Positions 1 through 11,003 are shown, counted from the first letter of the stretch. The stretch is 64,000 bases of DNA from Atriophallophorus winterbourni (GCA_013407085.1 JACCGJ010000296.1:1-64000), one strand, 5' to 3'. Notes: a model not told the origin generated them from the sequence alone. Translations and numbers: made by a program.

Positions 1-96
1 TGACATTCAACATACGGAAAAGTAAGATGCTTCACCTTGGCAAGAAGGTTCATTGGACATATCGATTGGTGAACTGAAAACTGGGCATGTAACTCG

Positions 97-660
97 TTGG
101 AAAACGATCTTGGAGTATGGATTGGGGGAAACTTGGAGAGCACGGTTCACTTCCAAAATATATATCGACAGGCCAGCAGATTGTTATGCATCGTTCGAAG
201 AATATTTGGAAGATTCTTGCTGGTAACGTTACCAAGGTTAGTGAACGTCTACATTCGTCCTACGATGGAGTATGTGGTAGAGGTCTGGGCTCATTGGCTG
301 CGAAAAGATATTGCACTCTTTGATAAAATCTATCACAGAGCAACAAAGTTAGTGATGGGTTTCGTACACCGAAAGATTACGACGTCTGGGTCTATGGGAC
401 TTTACCAAACGGAGGATACGTTGCGTTATTATTATGAAGTGTAGAATTATGTCTACCGAAGGACATCCACTAAATCTCTTGCTTGATGTGTGTGATGTGA
501 AAGTGACACGTGGACATACCTTATCCCTTTACGTCCCAAGTTCCTGTATTGATTGTAGGCGTCATTTTTTCTTTGGAATTCCTTACCCCAACATGTGGTG
601 GACTCTCCTTCCCTAGCGATATTTAAAGCGAAATTGGAATTATATATGCAATAGAACATC
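97..660 (+). pseudogene. LINE reverse-transcriptase C-terminal remnant
   Basis: The frame starting at 97 reads the region after the RT catalytic core of a CR1-like LINE: an RPTMEY-type motif near residue 50, then a KIYHRATKLV block, the same block found in the LINE pieces at 26317-26673, 27371-27733 and 28280-28645. The frame breaks at 444, and a W-N-S-L-P motif typical of the extreme C-terminus of these ORF2 proteins follows in another phase near 580. The fragment therefore carries at least one frameshift. The upstream part lies outside the window. LINE identity is strong; the clade is inferred. Confidence 0.7.
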
Positions 661-2058
661 ATTCGTGACCCTTACATTTGATATAATCTACTCCTTTCAT
701 ATTATTTTATTTTTCATATTTTCATTCATACCGTAATTTTGTGGTGATGCAAAGCATTAACCTGTTAAACATAAATCCTTGAATATGTCGAACGATTTTT
801 ATGTTATCACGAATGATTACCCATCCTGATCTAAAGTTGCTCTACGTTTTCATGTGTTTTTAAATAACGTATAGTTTATTTTTCAAAACGTACCAATACA
901 AATAATTACAGTAGTCCATCCGAGCTGGACACTTATTATTCATTTCTGGGCGACAACCAGAGTTAAACACTGTTGGACGAAAGAAATATTCTGCCCGAAT
1001 AATCGGAGGCTAGGTACACATGAATGGTAGCATGCCTAAATAGGTGAGTTGCAAACTTGATTGCCGGTGGTCTAATTGCTGCCCGACGTCTGAGTGTGCT
1101 TTCACACCCAGTCCTTAGAGGTCTTTTTATTGGTTTCTTTACATATTTTCCTGTAAGAATGTTTTTCAAAAGCCATTGTGATCTTAATTAGGACAAATGG
1201 CTCACAATCGATAATGTAAATAAGTTATAGACGTTGATTTGATCAATCGACATAGGTTCACAGTGTGGATCGGTCATTCTAAGTTTGAATGTGCCAATTT
1301 AATTTTCAATGTGTCCGGGCTTACTGAGCCTCATCATACAGCCACTGATCGATGACGGTCCACATTCAGATGGGAGTTGTGGAGTGTAAGTCCTGAAGTA
1401 TAAGCACTTCGAAGACTAGTTGTTTTAATCAATTGGTTTGGGTTGCGAGGGAGAATAAATCAAGGGTTTTTATTGACGCTGGCAATGCTTGTGCCGAAAA
1501 TATATCCAGAGCGCTCACTGAAGGCACGCTTCAATGGATTAGGAGTTTTTCCTTCAATATTAGAGCTTTCGAGGCTGTTCTCGCCGTGTTCAGAACAAAA
1601 CTATTTAACGAATAAATTGCCATTATACAATAATGATATTAGCGCTTAATTTGCAATAAGTAATCTACTCTCTGGTCTATCCCAACAGTTGTATTGGTTT
1701 TATCGGGGAGAGGCTAATGCTATATGTGTGGTGTTCAGTGATTGCTTCATATTTAAATATTGTGATTATTACAAGTGAAGTAACATCTATTCGGTGTTTG
1801 CAAATAACAAAACCAAGCTTCTTCGATTAAGCCCACGACCAATCAATAAACTGTTTCGATCTATCTACCTTTTAGTGACATTTTGATTCTAGCACAGAAG
1901 CTTCGTCAGATGAGGTAATTCAGTAAAGATTCATGGTTAAATTACATTAACGTGCCCAATTTTCAATCATCTTAGCATAGATCGATAAGATTATTATCAA
2001 TTGATGCACTCCCATTCATATTGCACTTGCTAAAGCCAAATGGCCTTACTCGAACACG
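661..2058. other. AT-rich stretch, no gene recognised
   Basis: I see no supported coding region or RNA gene here. Short frames at 1433-1649 and on the minus strand at 963-1169 show no recognisable motif. A diverged piece resembling the hairpin repeat at 12648-12684 lies around 1870-1915, seen as the string CTGACGAAGCTTCTGTG on the minus strand. Confidence 0.5.
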
Positions 2059-2338
2059 AAAACATCCAAAGGCATTCCGCATTATCGATTGGATATTCGC
2101 GAAATTTTTTCTCGGTAAGAATTTGTTTCACTAGGAACCTTTTGTCTGAAGAAATCACACGCTCGAAATCTGTTGCTGTTTGCACTTCCGAGCTGGATGA
2201 GTATATGACGAACCATGTGATATGTGACTGTCCCTATTGATTTTTGTGAGATTTTGTAATTTTACTTCATATACCAGTCATCCTATGGTTATTGTTGAGC
2301 TTACTGCTTTTTCTACCATAAAACATTCTGAGTTCTGC
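2059..2338 (+). mobile_element. LINE 3' end, left arm of a tail-to-tail inverted pair
   Basis: The frame at 2040-2240 ends in a LINE C-terminal motif (RNLLSEEI, then a LDEYM block), followed by a short 3' UTR ending in TCATCCTATGGTTATTGTTG. The same terminal word, as CAACAACCATAGGATGA on the opposite strand, ends the LINEs at 26204 and 28167, so it marks the element 3' end. The segment is repeated in inverted orientation at 2626-2918. Confidence 0.65.
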
Positions 2339-2625
2339 GGATGCAATCAACGTCCGCTGACCTGTCACCCTGCATGTTAAATCTATTTGAAAACTGTGGG
2401 TCATGCAAAATCCGCACTATCCAATTTGTGGACAAAATTCTTACCAGCGTTTGTGATTTCAACCGCAACAGCCTGAAAGATATTTCTATAAGTTATAACA
2501 CCCCGCGTAATCAATTCCACGTTATCAATCTTCACGCTGTAAACTGTTCCCTGAACGTTTTCGGTTAGGCTTGAATTCCGGATTAGTGACTGAAAATGTA
2601 GGGTTGCTTCTCAATTCGCAATCCA
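2339..2625. other. Spacer between the inverted LINE ends
   Basis: About 290 bases separate the two inverted LINE 3' ends. A 75-codon open frame (2341-2568) fills most of it but shows no recognisable motif. The spacer edges carry a short related word, TTCTGAGTTCTG, on both sides. Confidence 0.4.
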
Positions 2626-2918
2626 GAACTCAGAACTCAGAATATTTTATAGTAGGAAAAGAAGTAAGCTTAAAAACAACCATAGGATGACAAGTATGTA
2701 GAGTAAAATTACAAAATATCTCAAAAATCAATAAGGACAGTCATATACCGCATGGTTCGTCATATACTCATCCAGTTTGGAAGCGTGAACCGCGACAGAT
2801 TCCGAGCGTTTGATTTCTTCCGGCAAATAGTTCCTAGTGAAACAAATTCTTACCGAGAAAAAAATCCGACGAACATCCAATCAAGAATGCGGAATGCTTA
2901 GAATGCCTTTGGGTGTTT
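2626..2918 (-). mobile_element. LINE 3' end, right arm of the inverted pair
   Basis: On the minus strand this reads the same LINE C-terminus as 2059-2338 (the SRNYLPEEI-like segment and LDEYMTNHA block) and the same CATCCTATGGTTG terminal word near 2690. The two arms are clearly homologous by eye over about 280 bases, with scattered substitutions and small indels. Tail-to-tail LINE ends can arise from two insertions or by inversion; the sequence does not decide. Confidence 0.65.
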
Positions 2919-3125
2919 CAGTGTTAGTTTATCTTTCTACAGAGTTCTTTCAATGTTTTTCGAAATAAATACCGCCAACACTTGCACTTTAATTTGTGGA
3001 CAGTTTGTCACGCTGTCAGTTGTTAGTTCCACGAGGTTACGTACTTGTAAACGGAGCAATTATAAGTTACTATTATAGGTTACTCATATTCATCAAGATT
3101 TTCTTTCTACGAACACGTTATCTGC

Positions 3126-3975
3126 ATGCCGTTGTTGTTGTTGTTGTTGTTGGTTTCCTTCTGCCAGTGTCGATCACGAGTGCACATCACAAACGCCTGA
3201 TGGTTTCAAGCTTCACAGCTTTTTGAATGACTAAACAATATCTCCCGTAGTACTCGGACGATCAGCGGCACTCGCACGCTGATGGCGTGATCTACGTTCA
3301 CCAGCGAGAGCAGTATCTGCAGTGAACGGCCATGAGCAAGTTCTTCCCAACTCGCGGGGTCAATGCTGAAACATTTCGTGTCACTTTTGCAAACCTCTTT
3401 GTACCGTATGTACAAAGGTCGACTTCCTGATTTCAACTCACCATGAAGTAGATCTTTTGGAATACGACAATTTCCTATTCTCTACACATGACCTAGTCAT
3501 TGTAGACGGCGCGGTCGTAGTGAGGCGAAATCGGGTGTGTATATAAGCTCTAGAAAAACACTTATGGATTTGTTATTTTTCCATCCACGATATGTTCAGG
3601 CTGCAAGGAATGCTCCGTAAACAGGAAGCATTCAGCTTCCGTTCATTTCGTGCTTGGATGGTTCAGGCTTGGCTACCGTAAAGTTTACCATTTAGTATGC
3701 TCACGTTACATACTCTCATTTTTTCTTCATGGTCAGCTTTCCTTTGCTCCAGAGACGAGTTTTCATACGAGACGAGATGGCAGTTGCTCCATCAATCTTG
3801 GTTTTAGTCTTTATGTCTAGCGAGAGGTCATGTGCAACAGTTGAACCAAGAAAAGTGAAGTGATGTACTGTTTAAGGCTGACAAATTTCAGCGATGATGA
3901 TAGAGTGTGTTACAGTCACTTTACCAAGGAATTCGGGCTTATTCACTGACTCTAACAACGATATTCATTAGAACC
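3126..3975 (-). mobile_element. LINE family A, decayed 3' part
   Basis: The minus strand matches the 3' portion of the family A element at 5590-7628. The frame at 3206-3436 repeats the SRPL-x-R-Y-K-x-V-C-K and I-D-P-A-S-W-E-E-L-A blocks, and the non-coding tail ends in (GTT)n at about 3131-3152 on the plus strand. Short tandem-repeat tails instead of poly(A) are typical of RTE-clade LINEs. The copy is 5'-truncated near 3975 and contains several disruptions. Confidence 0.75.
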
Positions 3976-4705
3976 GGTTGGGTCTGAGTCACAACGAAAA
4001 AAGTTCAATATTTTCAAACTCCTTTCTCATACATATCCCATAAAAGTTTCCGTGCAAAATACACTAAATAGCTAGAGCCAATACAAACAGGATTCCCATG
4101 AAATCTACAAGTGTAACTTAGACACATTCGGAACTTCAAAAGTGATGCTAAAAATGTGCGAAACAAGCCTATCAAATCGCAAGGGTAAAATGCACCAACG
4201 GATGTAAGCAGTATGTGTGTACAAAGGATATTTTGTTTATGCAAATGTGCCTAACAGGTTTGTACACGTACATTGCGTGTTCATGCGATCGAAATGGTTA
4301 ACCACTCCAACCTTATAGAAAGGTATCTTCAAATTTCAACTTTTGTTAATTTGAAACGCAATCTTTTCGTGAGGTTATCCCAATGTTTTATAGTAATTTC
4401 GATAGATGAACATTTATGTCCAAAGGTTGTTGAATATTCTAAAGTTCTACGACTGCACTGCGTCTGCAAACTTTTTAGCATAAAGTGATTTACTACGCGC
4501 ATGCCATAAAATTATGAAATCAAAAATGTCAGTCACAAAAATTTGAATTATTTTAACCCAAAAATTATCGTTAAATTAAACGAAACCATCACATTTATGT
4601 CACATCTACTGAGCCTTATATTCTCACGAGCTACCTACACCAACATTATGGTAACTCCGCAAAACGTAAAAGCGCAGGAACACAAGCTGTATAATATAAA
4701 ACATA
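3976..4705. other. No gene recognised
   Basis: AT-rich sequence with short random frames on both strands. I find no motif, repeat or RNA signature that I can support. Confidence 0.5.
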
Positions 4706-4729
4706 AATTACTGAAGTGAAACACAATGT

Positions 4730-5056
4730 TTAACTGCTTTCCATCTGAATTGATTTTCTTTTGATCTTCTTCCCTTGACATTTTCCAGATTCCGTAGACC
4801 GCTTATGAGAGCTGATGCTACTGTCATTTGAGCTAAAGGAATATTGGGAAGAAGTTGATTGATCACTGGTGATGGGATAAATATTTTGATATTCACGGGG
4901 TGCCCAATTTTGCAGCCAATTAATAAGATCCCCATGTGATTTTGGGAGCGGTTCTATCTCAGAAAATTTTGTGCCTCCCGTCACGTAATCCACGAGTTCA
5001 TTATTCTGTGAAACGGTATAGTTGATGTAATTTGCTAGCGAACGACGGTATATCAT
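4730..5056 (-). CDS. Hypothetical protein or terminal exon, unrecognised
   Basis: A 108-codon open frame runs from ATG at 5056 to TAA at 4730. Its composition looks coding: a tidy N-terminal half with Y-V-T-G-G-T-K-F and a D-L-I-N-W-L-Q-N-W motif, then a Ser-rich stretch (residues about 66-88), then a Lys/Arg-rich tail (G-K-K-I-K-R-K) that could be a nuclear-localisation signal. A splice-acceptor-like TTTCACAG lies about 15 codons into the frame, so it may be the last exon of a host gene rather than a complete gene. I do not recognise the family and see no transposon motif. Confidence 0.35.
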   Translation of the reverse strand: MIYRRSLANYINYTVSQNNELVDYVTGGTKFSEIEPLPKSHGDLINWLQNWAPREYQNIYPITSDQSTSSQYSFSSNDSSISSHKRSTESGKCQGKKIKRKSIQMESS

Positions 5057-5589
5057 GTTTGTTCGACGCTTCTGTGGTTAATCGATTAGGTGATTCAAAT
5101 TGTCAAGGTCATTTGAAGAAATAGTGTGTCGAAGGTTAAGCCTCAGAACGATTCAAAGAAATGTGTACATTTTAAATGATTGCATTTGTATAACACTGAG
5201 TGGTGTTTGACGGAGATCCGATCGATTTTTACTCTTCACATTTTCTTGTGTAAAGGTTTTCACTGAATTAAACCAGAAGGATGTCATTGATATTTTTTAC
5301 CATTCGTTTCGCATCTATCTCTGACGCTCTAATTCGTTCGTATTCCGAGACTATCGTGAGCGGATACTTCTGTAAAATTCAGTTAAAGCCAAAATGACAC
5401 AAAGTAATTGTAGTGTTTGTGTGTGAGTAAGAGTAATAAAGTATCGCATACATCGGAAAGTATAGAACTCTTGCTTTTGGTACATCCAGAATTCAAGATT
5501 ATATGGTGCATAAAGTAAGTGTAATGCTAACATTATAATGGGAAAATTCTCAGCTAAACTGATCGAATGGGTTCTACGTTCAAAATTAC
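5057..5589. other. No gene recognised
   Basis: AT-rich sequence between the hypothetical frame and the 3' tail of a family A LINE. The minus frame at 5351-5617 overlaps the LINE tail and shows no motif. Confidence 0.5.
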
Positions 5590-5724
5590 AAAATTTGTTA
5601 TTGTTGTTGTTAGCCAACTTCGGTCTATGTCAAACATGGATGTACATCACAATAGAAGCTTTTTGAATGACTAAACAGCTTGATTCGGGAGGAACAATCT
5701 CTCCCGCAGCGCTTGCAACGATAG

Positions 5725-6027
5725 TCAGAACTCTGTTGTATTGGCATTAGTTGCACGCCGGCGGCGTGATCTGCGTTCAGCAGCCAAGAGCTGTATCTGC
5801 TCCTCCCCAGCTTGCAGACAACGCTTTACACAATGCCTCCAAAGTGAGCGGTCAAGAGCAAGTTCTTCCCAGCTCGCGGGGTCAATGCCAAGAGCTTTCA
5901 TATCTCTTTTGCAAACGTCTTTGTACCGCAAGTGCGGTCTGCCCAATGGTCGACTTCCTAATTGCAACTCACCATAGAGTAGATCGTTCGGAATACGACC
6001 ATTTTCCATTCTGTAGACATGAGCCAA
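5725..6027 (-). pseudogene. Family A LINE ORF2 C-terminal segment
   Basis: This 100-codon frame carries G-R-P-H-L-R-Y-K-D-V-C-K and I-D-P-A-S-W-E-E-L-A blocks, ending in an Arg-rich tail. The same blocks recur at 3206-3436 and 60102-60329, which defines the family. It lies downstream of the RT frame in the same element. The link between the two passes through stops, so this copy is not intact. Confidence 0.7.
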
Positions 6028-6280
6028 GCCACCGCAGGCAGCGCTGTCACAATAGCGTGAACATGCTCTGTAGACCAGCTTTTGAAAGCAACTTCAGCAT
6101 TAGTCACTCTGTCCATCCACGATATGTTCAAGATACGACGGATGCTTCGCAGATGGAAAGCATTCAGCTTCCGTTCGTGTTTGCGTGGGTGGTCCAGGTT
6201 TCACTGCCGTACAGTACAGCATTTAGTACGCATGCGCAATATTCCATCATCTTTGTCTTTACAGTCAGCTTGCGGTTACC

Positions 6281-7207
6281 TCAAACACGAGAGTTTAATC
6301 CGGACAGAATGACAGCTGCTCTGCCAATCCGCTTATCAATCTCCGTGTCTAGCGAGAGGTTATCTGCTATAGTTGAACCAAGGTAAGTGAAATGATATAC
6401 TGATTCAAGCTGACAGTTTCCAACAGTGATGATTGGAGGCGATACAGTCCCTTGACCAAGGACTTTGGTCTTGCTCATGCTGATTATTAGCCCAAAGTCT
6501 TTGCATGCCGACGAAAAACAGTCCATTAGAGACTGAAGGTGCTCTTCGGTGTGAGCAATAAAGGCTGCATCGTCGGCAAACAGGAGGTCACGGATTAGCA
6601 CATTTCGTGTCATGGTTTGTGCTCTCAACCGGTTGAGGTTGAAAAGCTTGCCATCACTCCGCGTGAGTAGGTAAATGCCTTTTGTTCTCGTCCTGAAAGC
6701 GTGCTTCAGAATCAGAGCAAAGAAAACTCCGAACAGCGTGGGAGCAAGAACACACCCTTGTTTGTCGCTTCGGCGAATTTCGAAGGCTTCTGAGCTGAAA
6801 CCGTTAAAATGGACTGAGCCCTTTATGCCTGAGTAGAACGAAAAAAAGATTTTGAGCAGTCTTTGGGGGCAGTCTATCAAATCAAGCATTTTGAAAAGAC
6901 CCTCCCTGCTGACGTAGTTGAATGCCTTAGTTAAATCAATAAAAACAGCGTATAATGGCATACGCTGTCCCCGATACTTTCCTTGAAGTTGCCTCAGGGA
7001 GAAGATCATGTCAACGGTTGATCTTCCCTTGCGGAAGCCACATTGAGATTCTGTGTAAATTCTATCAGCTAAAACTTGCGACCGGATCTGTAAGACTTTA
7101 GAAAACAATTTGCCTACAACATTCAGAAGGGAGATTCCTCTGTAATTGTCGCAGTCGCCTTTATATCCCTTATTCTTAAATAGTGAGATGATCTTTGTGT
7201 CTCGCAT
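6281..7207 (-). pseudogene. Reverse transcriptase core of LINE family A
   Basis: A 308-codon open frame contains the LINE RT landmarks in order: N-Y-R-G-I-S-L-L-N near residue 22, S-Q-C-G-F-R-K-G-R-S near 55, the first catalytic block F-I-D-L-T-K-A-F near 90, a K-Q-G-C-V-L-A-P block near 150, the catalytic F-A-D-D box near 215, and a thumb segment F-T-Y-L-G-S near 272. Several canonical positions differ (for example S-D-K-Q in place of G-V-K-Q), which suggests decay. Without the endonuclease and N-terminus the protein is incomplete. RT identity is certain; activity is unlikely. Confidence 0.88.
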
Positions 7208-7231
7208 CTCTTGTGGGGCACACGCCTCCTG

Positions 7232-7620
7232 TCAGCACTGAAGAAGCAAATGGTGAAGACATTGTAATAATGCTTCTCTATAGCATTTGATGTGCTCAGG
7301 CGGAATTCCGTCGTTACCAGGTTCCTTCCCATTCGCTAAGCGGTCGATTGCCCTATTGAGCTCATCAATAGTAGGGGGAGTATCTAGATATTCAATGGTC
7401 GGCAACCGCTCGACATTTTCAAGTACATGCAGTAAAACCGTACTGTTCATAGATTAGAGAGTGGAGAAGTGCTCTGCCCATCTTTCCATCTGCTGAGTTT
7501 TGTTCACAATCGGGTCACCAGATACAGACTTAATGGGAGCCGTTTTAAATTTGTTTGGACCAATGACTCGCTTGATCCCGTCATATATACCGTGAAATTT
7601 TCCAGTATCCGCAGATTTTG
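7232..7620 (-). pseudogene. N-terminal RT region of family A LINE
   Basis: The frame at 7232-7450 carries the D-x-L-N-R-A-I-D-R-L-A-N-G-K and G-N-D-G-I-P-P-E segments that precede the first RT block. The sequence from 7450 to about 7620 continues the same protein (K-T-Q-Q-M-E-R-W-A-E-H-F) across a stop. It matches the homologous part of the copy at 22082-22963. A frameshift near 7210-7232 separates it from the RT core. Confidence 0.75.
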
Positions 7621-7628
7621 AATACTAA

Positions 7629-8228
7629 GCCTATTGCTATTGCTATTTGCTATTGTAAATATCATTAATAATAACTAATTTTCTATCGTGATTAGAAGAA
7701 AAATAGATATCAAATAACGATACATACAAAGATAACGAGAGTATTCAATCATTACTATACGTTAATCAGTTAAATGATCAAAGCGTGAAAAATTGGTTTA
7801 CTTCGAGAACGCTTACAGCCATCAGCTCGTTAACGTCATCTTAAAGAACACTTGAATTCTCAGTTACTCATAAGCAGTCACGCACATAAAACGAAACATA
7901 CATCGAGCTTCATTTGAGAAACCAGAATCAAAACCATGCCCATTTTATTCTATCATTATTTTACAGGTCAAAATGTAATGAGACAACAGTTTATTTCAAT
8001 ATATGTTGGCTTTTACATTATAAATAAATGCCACAAACGTTGTCTTTGAATTTTAGTTTAGGTTAACAACGGAATATCCTAAAGTTTTTATGCACGGGTG
8101 ACATAAAACGCTCAATGCAGCGATCAGTTTGTCACGAAGGAATGAATTACTTGAGTTTCGATTATTTAAATCGGGAAACGAAAGCCATCATACTGAATAT
8201 TTTTCGTGCATGATCGTATTTCGATGTC
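7629..8228. other. No gene recognised
   Basis: AT-rich sequence between two LINEs on opposite strands. I see no coding region, RNA gene or repeat I can name. Confidence 0.5.
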
Positions 8229-9266
8229 TTGCAAGAATTATATCGGATTAATCTAGAAGGCCGACATCCCTCAACCGCCGACATCCCTCATTCCACCTTG
8301 CAGTGGACCGTGTCGCTAGCCCCGTCCAGTGTCAAAGAAATACGAATAGAGATCCACATACTAAAGCGACACAAGGCGCCGGGCTTGGACGAGCTACACC
8401 AGGTATTCTTCAAGGAAGGTGGCGAGTCAGTCGTAGCAGAATTGCGCGAGGTGTTCTCAAAGGTTCGGGCGGATGAGAGGGTACCTACCTCCTGGGGTGA
8501 ATTGCTAGTAATATCAGTGCATAAAAAAGGAGCGCGGAACCAATGCTGCAACTATCGCGGAATTTCGCTTATTTTGGTGGTAGCTAAGATATTGGTCGCT
8601 ATCCTCCTTCGCAGACTTACCCAGACTCGAGAGGACACTTCTCGCAAAGAGCAAGCTGGATTTCGACCAAGGCGCGGCTGTATAGACCAGATCTTCGTTC
8701 TGCGACAGTTGCTAGAACACCATCACCTGTATCAGCGACCTACCATTGTGTTGTTTCTGGATATCAGAGCTGTCTTTGACTCGGTTGACAGATCCACCTT
8801 ATGGAAATGCTTACTTTTCAATGGAATTCCATTGAAGTACGTCGCTATCCTAAAGGACCTATACGCACACTCGATAGGGAGGGTGAAGGCGTACGATAGC
8901 CTTTCAATGCCATCCAGCACCACTACAGGTGTAAGACAAGCCTGTCCAATCTCCCCGTTCTTGTTCAATTTCGCCATCGAGAACGTCCTCCAGATTGCTC
9001 TCAGTAGTTTCTCCACGGGTGGCGTTGAGCTCCTACCAGGTGAGCGGGTTATGGACCTGGAATATGCTGATGATATTGCCTTATTGGGCGAAGACCCAAC
9101 ATTTATCCAACAAGCTTTGGATGTGATGGCAATGGAGGCATCTAAGTATGGGCTGTTCTTCGCGCCAAGCAAGAGTAAAGTGCTCCTTCAGGACTGGTCT
9201 GGTGAACTGCCAAATTTTGCTATAAATGATCTGATTCTCGATCATGTTGACAGTTCAAATACCTAG
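8229..9266 (+). pseudogene. Reverse transcriptase of LINE family B
   Basis: A 345-codon open frame contains K-A-P-G-L-D-E-L near residue 48, a K-E-G-G-E block, N-Y-R-G-I-S-L near 110, E-Q-A-G-F-R-P-R-R-G near 140, the first catalytic aspartate in L-F-L-D-I-R-A-V-F-D near 180, a G-V-R-Q-A-C-P-I block near 230 and the Y-A-D-D-I-A box near 280. The Y-A-D-D box distinguishes it from the F-A-D-D of family A. Endonuclease and start of ORF2 are missing, and the frame ends in a stop just before the thumb. The RT core itself is unusually well kept. Confidence 0.88.
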
Positions 9267-9424
9267 GAAGTCTGGTGGTTGCTGGGTCGGATAGAGAAGG
9301 AAATCACGTCCAGAATTGCTGAGGCCAGACTTGCATTTCTAAACTTAAGTGCCTCTGGAAGAGACGTGATTTGAGCTTGGGAATTAAAGGAAGGATATAT
9401 TCCACCTCGGTAAGGACAGTATTG

Positions 9425-9425
<1 letters not shown>

Positions 9426-9502
<77 letters not shown>
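9426..9502. repeat. (TA)n(GA)n microsatellite
   Basis: About 20 TA dinucleotides (9426-9466) pass directly into about 17 GA dinucleotides (9467-9500). It sits exactly where the family B reading frame is interrupted. Confidence 0.97.
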
Positions 9503-9504
<2 letters not shown>

Positions 9505-9835
9505 CAATACGTGTGCATTGCAATTGAAATTGTTAAAAAAAATTCAGCTGCAGTTGGCAGCTGCTTGTTCCGTCAAATTTTACCTTCCATTCTATCGGAT
9601 GAATTACACACTTTCAATGAATGGGATATTGCTACGTCTCTATCAATAAAGTTTGCTAAATCCGTTTCGTCTAACGGAACACTCATCACATTGCCTTTCT
9701 AGCCATATTGCGCGAAAATCCACGGGTAATCCAAACGCGATTCAACCAAATTAATAATGAATTATTTTATTTTCATGAACGAATGCTTTTTGTCATCAAA
9801 AATTTAGAAATAATTTTTGATAGGACGGTGACACT
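9503..9835. other. Unidentified insertion inside LINE family B
   Basis: This segment separates the thumb of family B RT (ending near 9425) from its C-terminus (resuming near 9836). It has no recognisable coding content; short frames at 9371-9649 and 9502-9702 run out of the microsatellite. Together with the microsatellite it looks like a roughly 410-bp insertion, but I cannot identify target-site duplications or a family. Confidence 0.45.
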
Positions 9836-10166
9836 GTCTATATTGGACTCGGATTCGATATTGCGACAACACCGACTGAGATGGTTCGGCCACATCCTGA
9901 GACACTCGGACGCTGAACTAATCAGGGTGACACTATCGCCAACACCCTGCGTGGAATTGCGTTGTTGTCGCGTAGGACAAGTGAAGACTTGGCTCGCCAC
10001 CGTGAGATCGGACGTGGAGCTGCTTGGTCTACGATCGGCTTACGGATGGCGCACATGGGACCGGACCTGGCTTACAATCTGCGCGGATCTCGCTTCTAAC
10101 CGCCGAGCGTGGGTGGCTGCAATCCGTGACGTCAACGAAGCCGACTCATCCTCCAGGAGGAGATAG
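9836..10166 (+). pseudogene. Family B ORF2 C-terminus
   Basis: The frame reads L-R-Q-H-R-L-R-W-F-G-H-I-L-R, the R-L-R-W-x-G-H-x-x-R motif that marks the C-terminal region of many RTE-like ORF2 proteins. A Trp/Arg-rich segment follows, ending in S-S-S-R-R-R and a stop near 10166. It is the downstream half of the element at 8229. Confidence 0.75.
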
Positions 10167-10190
10167 TCGCACAAAAGTAAAGTAAAGTAA

Positions 10191-10750
10191 GTAATGGCGG
10201 TGTTTGATTTACCATGCCTCATTTTCAAACAATGAAATTTATTTTATCAACCTGTTAATTAAATAGCATGCCGAGAGCGACCAACCAAAACATCACTTAG
10301 AAATTTTGAATTTACGATTTGTGGTTTGGCAGTAATTCTGGGTAACGAAGCTTGTTAACATGCTATGGTTTTCAATATAAGTGAAATTGTAATGAAAGCT
10401 TATTTAATTGTTAAGAATAATGTTTTGATCGATCTTTCATTCATAACGGAAAGAAAGTTGTATCCACTTGGAACAGTCTTTGGGTAACGTTGCGCTTCTG
10501 ACATAGAATAATATTCACACTAATGGTAATAGTCAGAACAGGGGACATGAGTAAGTAACACTCTACTTATGACCTCTGTTTTGACTTTACCATGAGGCAA
10601 CCTATAATTATTCTGTTTGAGAGTTGAAAGCGAATCTTTACCCAAAACCTTCACTAACAGCCTATATAGTAACATAGATTTTTCATGACAAAAGGCTTTG
10701 AAGGGTTTTTTATAACGAATTTAGCAAAAGTAGATATAATAAACAAGTTG
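10191..10750. other. No gene recognised; degenerate hairpin-repeat piece
   Basis: No coding region is supported. Around 10484-10512 the plus strand reads GGTAACGTTGCGCTTCTGAC, a shortened relative of the GAAACGTTACC hairpin repeat found on the minus strand at 12648-12684. Confidence 0.45.
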
Positions 10751-10754
10751 CGCT

Positions 10755-10942
10755 TGTATGCCACTGTTGGGTAAGGTTGGTACGACCAACCTCTTCAATC
10801 ACATAAGCCCCCACTCATGTAGACTGGGTTTAAAACCCATGACCATAAATATCAAACACATTTGCATGCATCTCCTTCACGCAAAACACATATTTATATT
10901 GAACAGGTTGTTCATACCAACCTTACCTAACAGTAGCATACA
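10755..10942. repeat. Diverged inverted repeat related to unit U
   Basis: The left arm (about 10755-10795) holds GTATGCCACTGTTGGGTAAG and a GTTGGTACGACCAAC mini-palindrome. The right arm (about 10904-10942) reads its reverse complement with several changes. The arm sequence is a diverged version of unit U at 11655, 12323, 63108 and 63774. A 25-base segment at 10857-10885 is also inverted relative to 11056-11080, just downstream of the hammerhead motif. Confidence 0.6.
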
Positions 10943-11003
10943 AGCTGAACTTGTTTACTATTCTTCCAATGTTTAAAGCGTAGGCGGATTCTGATCCTAC
11001 TGT

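Larger units (their letters stand above)
5590..7628 (-). mobile_element. LINE family A (RTE-like), 5'-truncated copy
   Basis: A roughly 2-kb non-LTR retrotransposon lies on the minus strand. From 5' to 3' it holds the RT N-terminal region (7232-7620), RT core (6281-7207), ORF2 C-terminus (5725-6027) and a non-coding tail ending in a GTT/ATT repeat at 5590-5610. It stops upstream at about 7628, where the copy at 21853-25010 continues into its endonuclease, so it is a 5'-truncated insertion. Family placement near RTE is inferred from the tail, the ORF order and the endonuclease of the longer copy. Confidence 0.85.
8229..10190 (+). mobile_element. LINE family B, 5'-truncated and interrupted
   Basis: A second non-LTR retrotransposon family lies on the plus strand. 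The RT frame (8229-9266) is followed by its thumb in another phase to about 9425, then an insertion of about 410 bases (9426-9835) that starts with a TA/GA microsatellite, then the ORF2 C-terminus (9836-10166). The 3' end at 10190 carries an AAGTA-type repeat tail after GGAGATAGTCGCACAAAAG. That 3' terminal word is shared with element C at 36242-36555, 47612-48114 and 53172-53655. Other family B pieces are at 38283-38762 and 41748-43400. Confidence 0.85.

Noticed and set aside
5751..6386. Plus-strand 211-codon frame as a gene
   Set aside because: It is antisense to the ORF2 C-terminus and early RT of LINE family A.
8732..9172. Minus-strand 146-codon frame as a gene
   Set aside because: It is the mirror of the well-supported family B RT on the plus strand.
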